Below are positions 60,477 through 64,000 of a stretch of 64,000 nt of DNA, piece after piece. Position 1 is the stretch's first letter. Each line of letters opens with the position of its first letter. The DNA is taken from positions 1,240,001-1,304,000 of the forward strand of contig JAJKFH010000102.1 in the NCBI GenBank assembly GCA_023333565.1, written 5' to 3'. The notes below the pieces were generated by a model. It had not been told where the DNA came from, did not search any database, and saw nothing but the letters and a program-made list of their open reading frames with translations. The DNA comes from Puffinus mauretanicus. Taxonomy: Eukaryota; Chordata; Aves; Procellariiformes; Procellariidae. Position numbers and translations under genes: made by a program.

Positions 60477-63400
60477 GTTGCATAAGAATCACTTTTATTA
60501 AACTTCAGAGCAGTGAAACCTCTGAGTGAATTTACTCACAGGTGCCTAATATGCACTTGAAGATTATTTAGTAGGTTATGTGGGACATCTAAACTAGTGG
60601 AGGAGGCATAAGTTGAATCTGGAAAATTGATTTTACACAAAAAAAATTTTATGCTATTACAGTGATTTTTAGTGCACAGTTATGGCTACCAATGCAGCAG
60701 CTATGTTAGAGGAATCTACTAGATTCTAAATAAATTTTTATGCCTGGCTATATTATAAATTAGAATTTGTAAGTGGAGAATGTGCTGCTTTATTTTTATA
60801 TAACCCCCTCTTTTGCCTGGAGCATTTTGTGATACCACAATAAAAATAAAAACATTTGGTTCATATGTAGCATATGTACCTATATTCCCAGATGTGTGAT
60901 AATATTATTTTAAAAAATCAAATGTTCTGATGTGTGCGAAAGATAGCAAGCCAATTTCGTATTTTGAGATCTAGTAACGTAAGGAACATTCAATTTATAT
61001 CGATGTTATTAAAGAATCTTGCCTGTTGCCTTTAACTAAAGTACTTGATTTTTTTTTTTTCTGAAGTAATGAATTCCTGCTCCTCCTTTTAGATAAGTAG
61101 TTTCAAATGAAGAAGGAAAACAGGACTGCGAGGTTAACGATGTTAGTTCTGTAGTTCAGCTATTGTAGCTGGCTAACGTAGGGTTTTAAACTGATACACA
61201 TTGCTGTAATGTCACATAAGATTGATAGCAATAGCAAAGTTACAAGAAAACTCTATTGGAGTTTCTGATATTATCTGTGCTCCAGCGTTCCAAAAAACTG
61301 AAACCACAATTCAGCAAATCTGTCATATACGCAAGGAATCATCTTTTTAGTATCCCTCAAAGAGGAGCAGTCATTTTAATATTATGTCCTTCTTGTGCCT
61401 TGAGATAACCTCTTGATTGGCAAGACAGAACGTTACTCATAGGTAGTGGGACTGACAAATTCTGGTTTCTTGAAGGTATCCGGGAAAACAGCCAACTGTG
61501 GGGCCTCTTGGCTTCATTATAAATTAAACGTGTAGTTTTTCTGGCAAGATAAAGCTAATAAGCTTTGTTGGTGTATTCACTGTTGTGCTAGACATATACA
61601 AAGTTCCCTATGATTGAAGAGGCAGAAAAAGCAAGGGCGTATGCCATTTTTGCTTACATCAGTCTTCCTCTCATGGCTTTTCATTGCTCTTTGAATTGCA
61701 AGACTTCACAATTTCCAGCGCTTTGGTCACCAGGCGTCCAGGCGTTTTCTGCCCCTGAGGGGATTGTCTGAGCTGTGTCTGGAACAGACATTACTGATTG
61801 CATTAGCCAACTTAGGGATCTTCACTAGAACAAGGCAGGAGTAATTTTTCAGTTTAAATCAATAATTCCCTAGAATCAAGACGGTATTTTGAATCCACTA
61901 GGCTAGACAGTCTTCTAAGGTGGGTCTCTGCACAATATTTATAGAGTCATTAGGATTGTCATAAGGCACAAGTATATTAATAGCTTTCAAGCCTGTGATT
62001 TCACTTATCCAAAGGATAAGAAAACTGGTCAGTATGGAGTAGTGTCACCAGGAGGAACTAAGATCACCTTGACCCACAATAGCATGCATTTGATAATTAG
62101 GTTTCTCGGCTGCATGATGAAAGACTTACATACCTTCTGGCAAAGATGGGTGGAGAATGGTTTTAAACACAAAACTTCTGGATAAAGAGGACCACTCTCT
62201 GTCCCTTCTAGCCTTTATTTTCAGTAGAGATTGGAGTGTTGATTTGCCTAAAGCAGTCTGTGGTGTAAAATGGGAAAGAATATAACCAAATGATGGTAGT
62301 AATTTAATATATTGGGCTCTTAAATTCTTTTTAAATTTTTTTGAGCACAGGCCACAGGAATTTTATTTGAGAGTTTGGTATTTTGTCACCTGTCACTGTG
62401 TGTTCTGAGGTAATTCTGTGAGAGCAGTGATAGCTAAATACTGAAGAATACATACATACACACACTCTTGTGTTTAGTATTTACAGTATGACTTCCTAAT
62501 CCCTTCCTATTCATCACTCTATATCCTTTCTAGGAGAACGAAACAGGACAATCACAGTTGACTGGGCATGTTTTACACTGGGATTAGAAGCATCCCTCCT
62601 TTACAGAGCTCTCCCCTCTGGTTTAGGGCAGTTTCACCTTACAGTATTTCTTTGATCATTTTAATAAACCGGTGATTTGGACAAAGTAATTCAGTGTCTG
62701 AATCCAAATCTCATTTAAAATCTTTGTTCAAGTTGTACAGCCTTCTGCTTGAGTGATGCTAAATGGTGATGTAAATGGAGTTTAGTTTGCTGTGAGGATT
62801 TCCTTTATAGTCAACATTAAATCCCATGTTCGCATCGTATCCATTGGTCTGCCTCAATGTTTGGTCTTTTCTGCTCCCTGATTTCCATTCTTGGGTATCG
62901 CAGTGCTGTGATGAGTTAAGCCTTTCCTTCCTGCATGTCTTTTCTCGTCACCCTTTTTTCTGTAATGAGACTGTGATATGTAGCACTGTACTATGTATGT
63001 ATCTAAGCAGGGATGTGTCACTAGTTACGGTATCCTTACCCTGTGTAGAATCAAAATCTAAAGCAAGTCAGGAAAATAATATCAGTATTCCTGAGTATAT
63101 GAAATCAAGTTGACATAGAATAAAGAGTGTTTTTCACAATAATAATCAATGAAACATTGTACTTGGTTTACCCGAGTAAAGAAGTTTAATTCATAATATA
63201 GTAAGTTTTTCACTTGACACTTTTTAAATGCTATATAACCTTGTGAAGCTTGAGCTATTCTAAAAGCAATGTCACAACTTCTTAGTTCTTACAAAACAGA
63301 ATATCAGATCTAAGTTAGCATTTACTCGTTCCAATTTTTTCCCTTGTTTTGCCAGCCTTCCACAATGAAGTAGTTTCAGTTTTCCTTATTTTGAACATTT

Positions 63401-64000
63401 GGAAACCATCAATACGAAAATACTCCAAATTATAGTATTTGTATTTTTTTTGTAATGAACTTTCCTAAATCAAATCTGTGCACATTTATTGTCAAAGTCT
63501 TTTCTGGGACTTGGAACAGGAATGAGCAAATGTCCCCAAAATACTTGGTTTTTTTAATCCATTTGTATTTAGTAGGTCTTAGGAGTAAAACTTTAGAAAG
63601 CATAGTCACAGAGATTGCTTCATAGCGTCAGGACACAGCTGAAAGCAGACTTAGCATGATGTTATTCTGCATGATTAGGCCAGGATTTCCACAAAATGGA
63701 TGTTATCCATAATTAAATTGTGAAATAAATTACCACATTATTTCAATTATGGCTCTCAGTATAAGTGACATTTTAACATATATGAAATAAAGGAGTAATA
63801 TATAAACTTAGTGTTTCATTGAAGAGGAGAAGCAGAGTCTAAGTGAATTTGTTTTGCTATTTATGATAGCAATGTTCTGTTTTGAATTACTTGGGAGAAT
63901 GAAAGTATTGCACTCAAGTTGGAACCAACAAATTGTCTTAAACAACCCAGGTTGAAAACTTGTTGTTGGTGGATAATGGATACATTGTCTTAGCTGATGA

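Larger units (their letters stand above)
53120..64000 (+). other. ERC1 intron after exon F (continues beyond the window)
   Basis: At least 10.9 kb without a coding exon. It holds the 43-bp duplication, the 29-bp triple repeat with a palindrome, the 24-T run and a CR1 tail. A 90-codon ORF at 58705-58977 and a 95-codon ORF at 62826-63113 have no recognisable protein. The next ERC1 exon must lie beyond 64000. Confidence 0.85.

Noticed and set aside
1..64000. CRISPR arrays, operons, toxin systems or a new gene cluster
   Set aside because: No spaced direct repeats, no dense gene order and no bacterial-type genes were seen. The window is one vertebrate gene segment and its introns.

Overview
The window looks like bird genomic DNA. 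It is AT-rich and almost entirely non-coding. It carries several copies of the CR1 LINE, including the CR1 3' ends typical of birds, plus LTR-type repeats of a kind seen in bird genomes. Six short plus-strand exons encode an almost uninterrupted piece of the coiled-coil protein ERC1 (ELKS / RAB6-interacting / CAST family member 1). I identified ERC1 by recalling the vertebrate protein; no database search was possible. The species cannot be told from the sequence.

Layout: 1-28495 is intron upstream of the first exon seen here. It holds a decayed CR1 (1-1343), an antisense LTR-like repeat (about 2110-2892), a short CR1 tail (about 8408-8465) and an LTR tip (13620-13683). It also holds a CR1 tail next to the first exon (27068-27201). 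The exons are 28496-28912, 38162-38236, 40306-40461, 42214-42306 (or to 42297), 44933-45100 and 52952-53119. They encode 139, 25, 52, 31 (or 28), 56 and 56 codons, 359 in total with the longer fourth exon. Every junction is phase 0. The N-terminal exon(s) with the start codon lie upstream of base 1, and the C-terminal exons lie beyond base 64000. The large intron at 28913-38161 contains an ancient CR1 relic on the minus strand (about 31665-32240). From 53120 to the end is intron with small tandem repeats, a palindrome and another CR1 tail (60351-60476).

ERC1 is a scaffold built from long coiled coils. It organises presynaptic active zones with RIM, liprin-alpha and bassoon-type partners. In other cells it supports cortical secretion and microtubule platforms and NF-kB signalling. 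The part encoded here is the central rod.

The most interesting signal is the fourth exon (42214-42306). It has almost no polypyrimidine tract and two donors nine bases apart. The choice of donor either keeps or breaks the heptad register, and this exon also differs most from the mammalian protein as I recall it. I found no gene cluster, CRISPR array, RNA gene or new biological system. The remaining open reading frames lie in introns and look like chance or repeat-derived ORFs.
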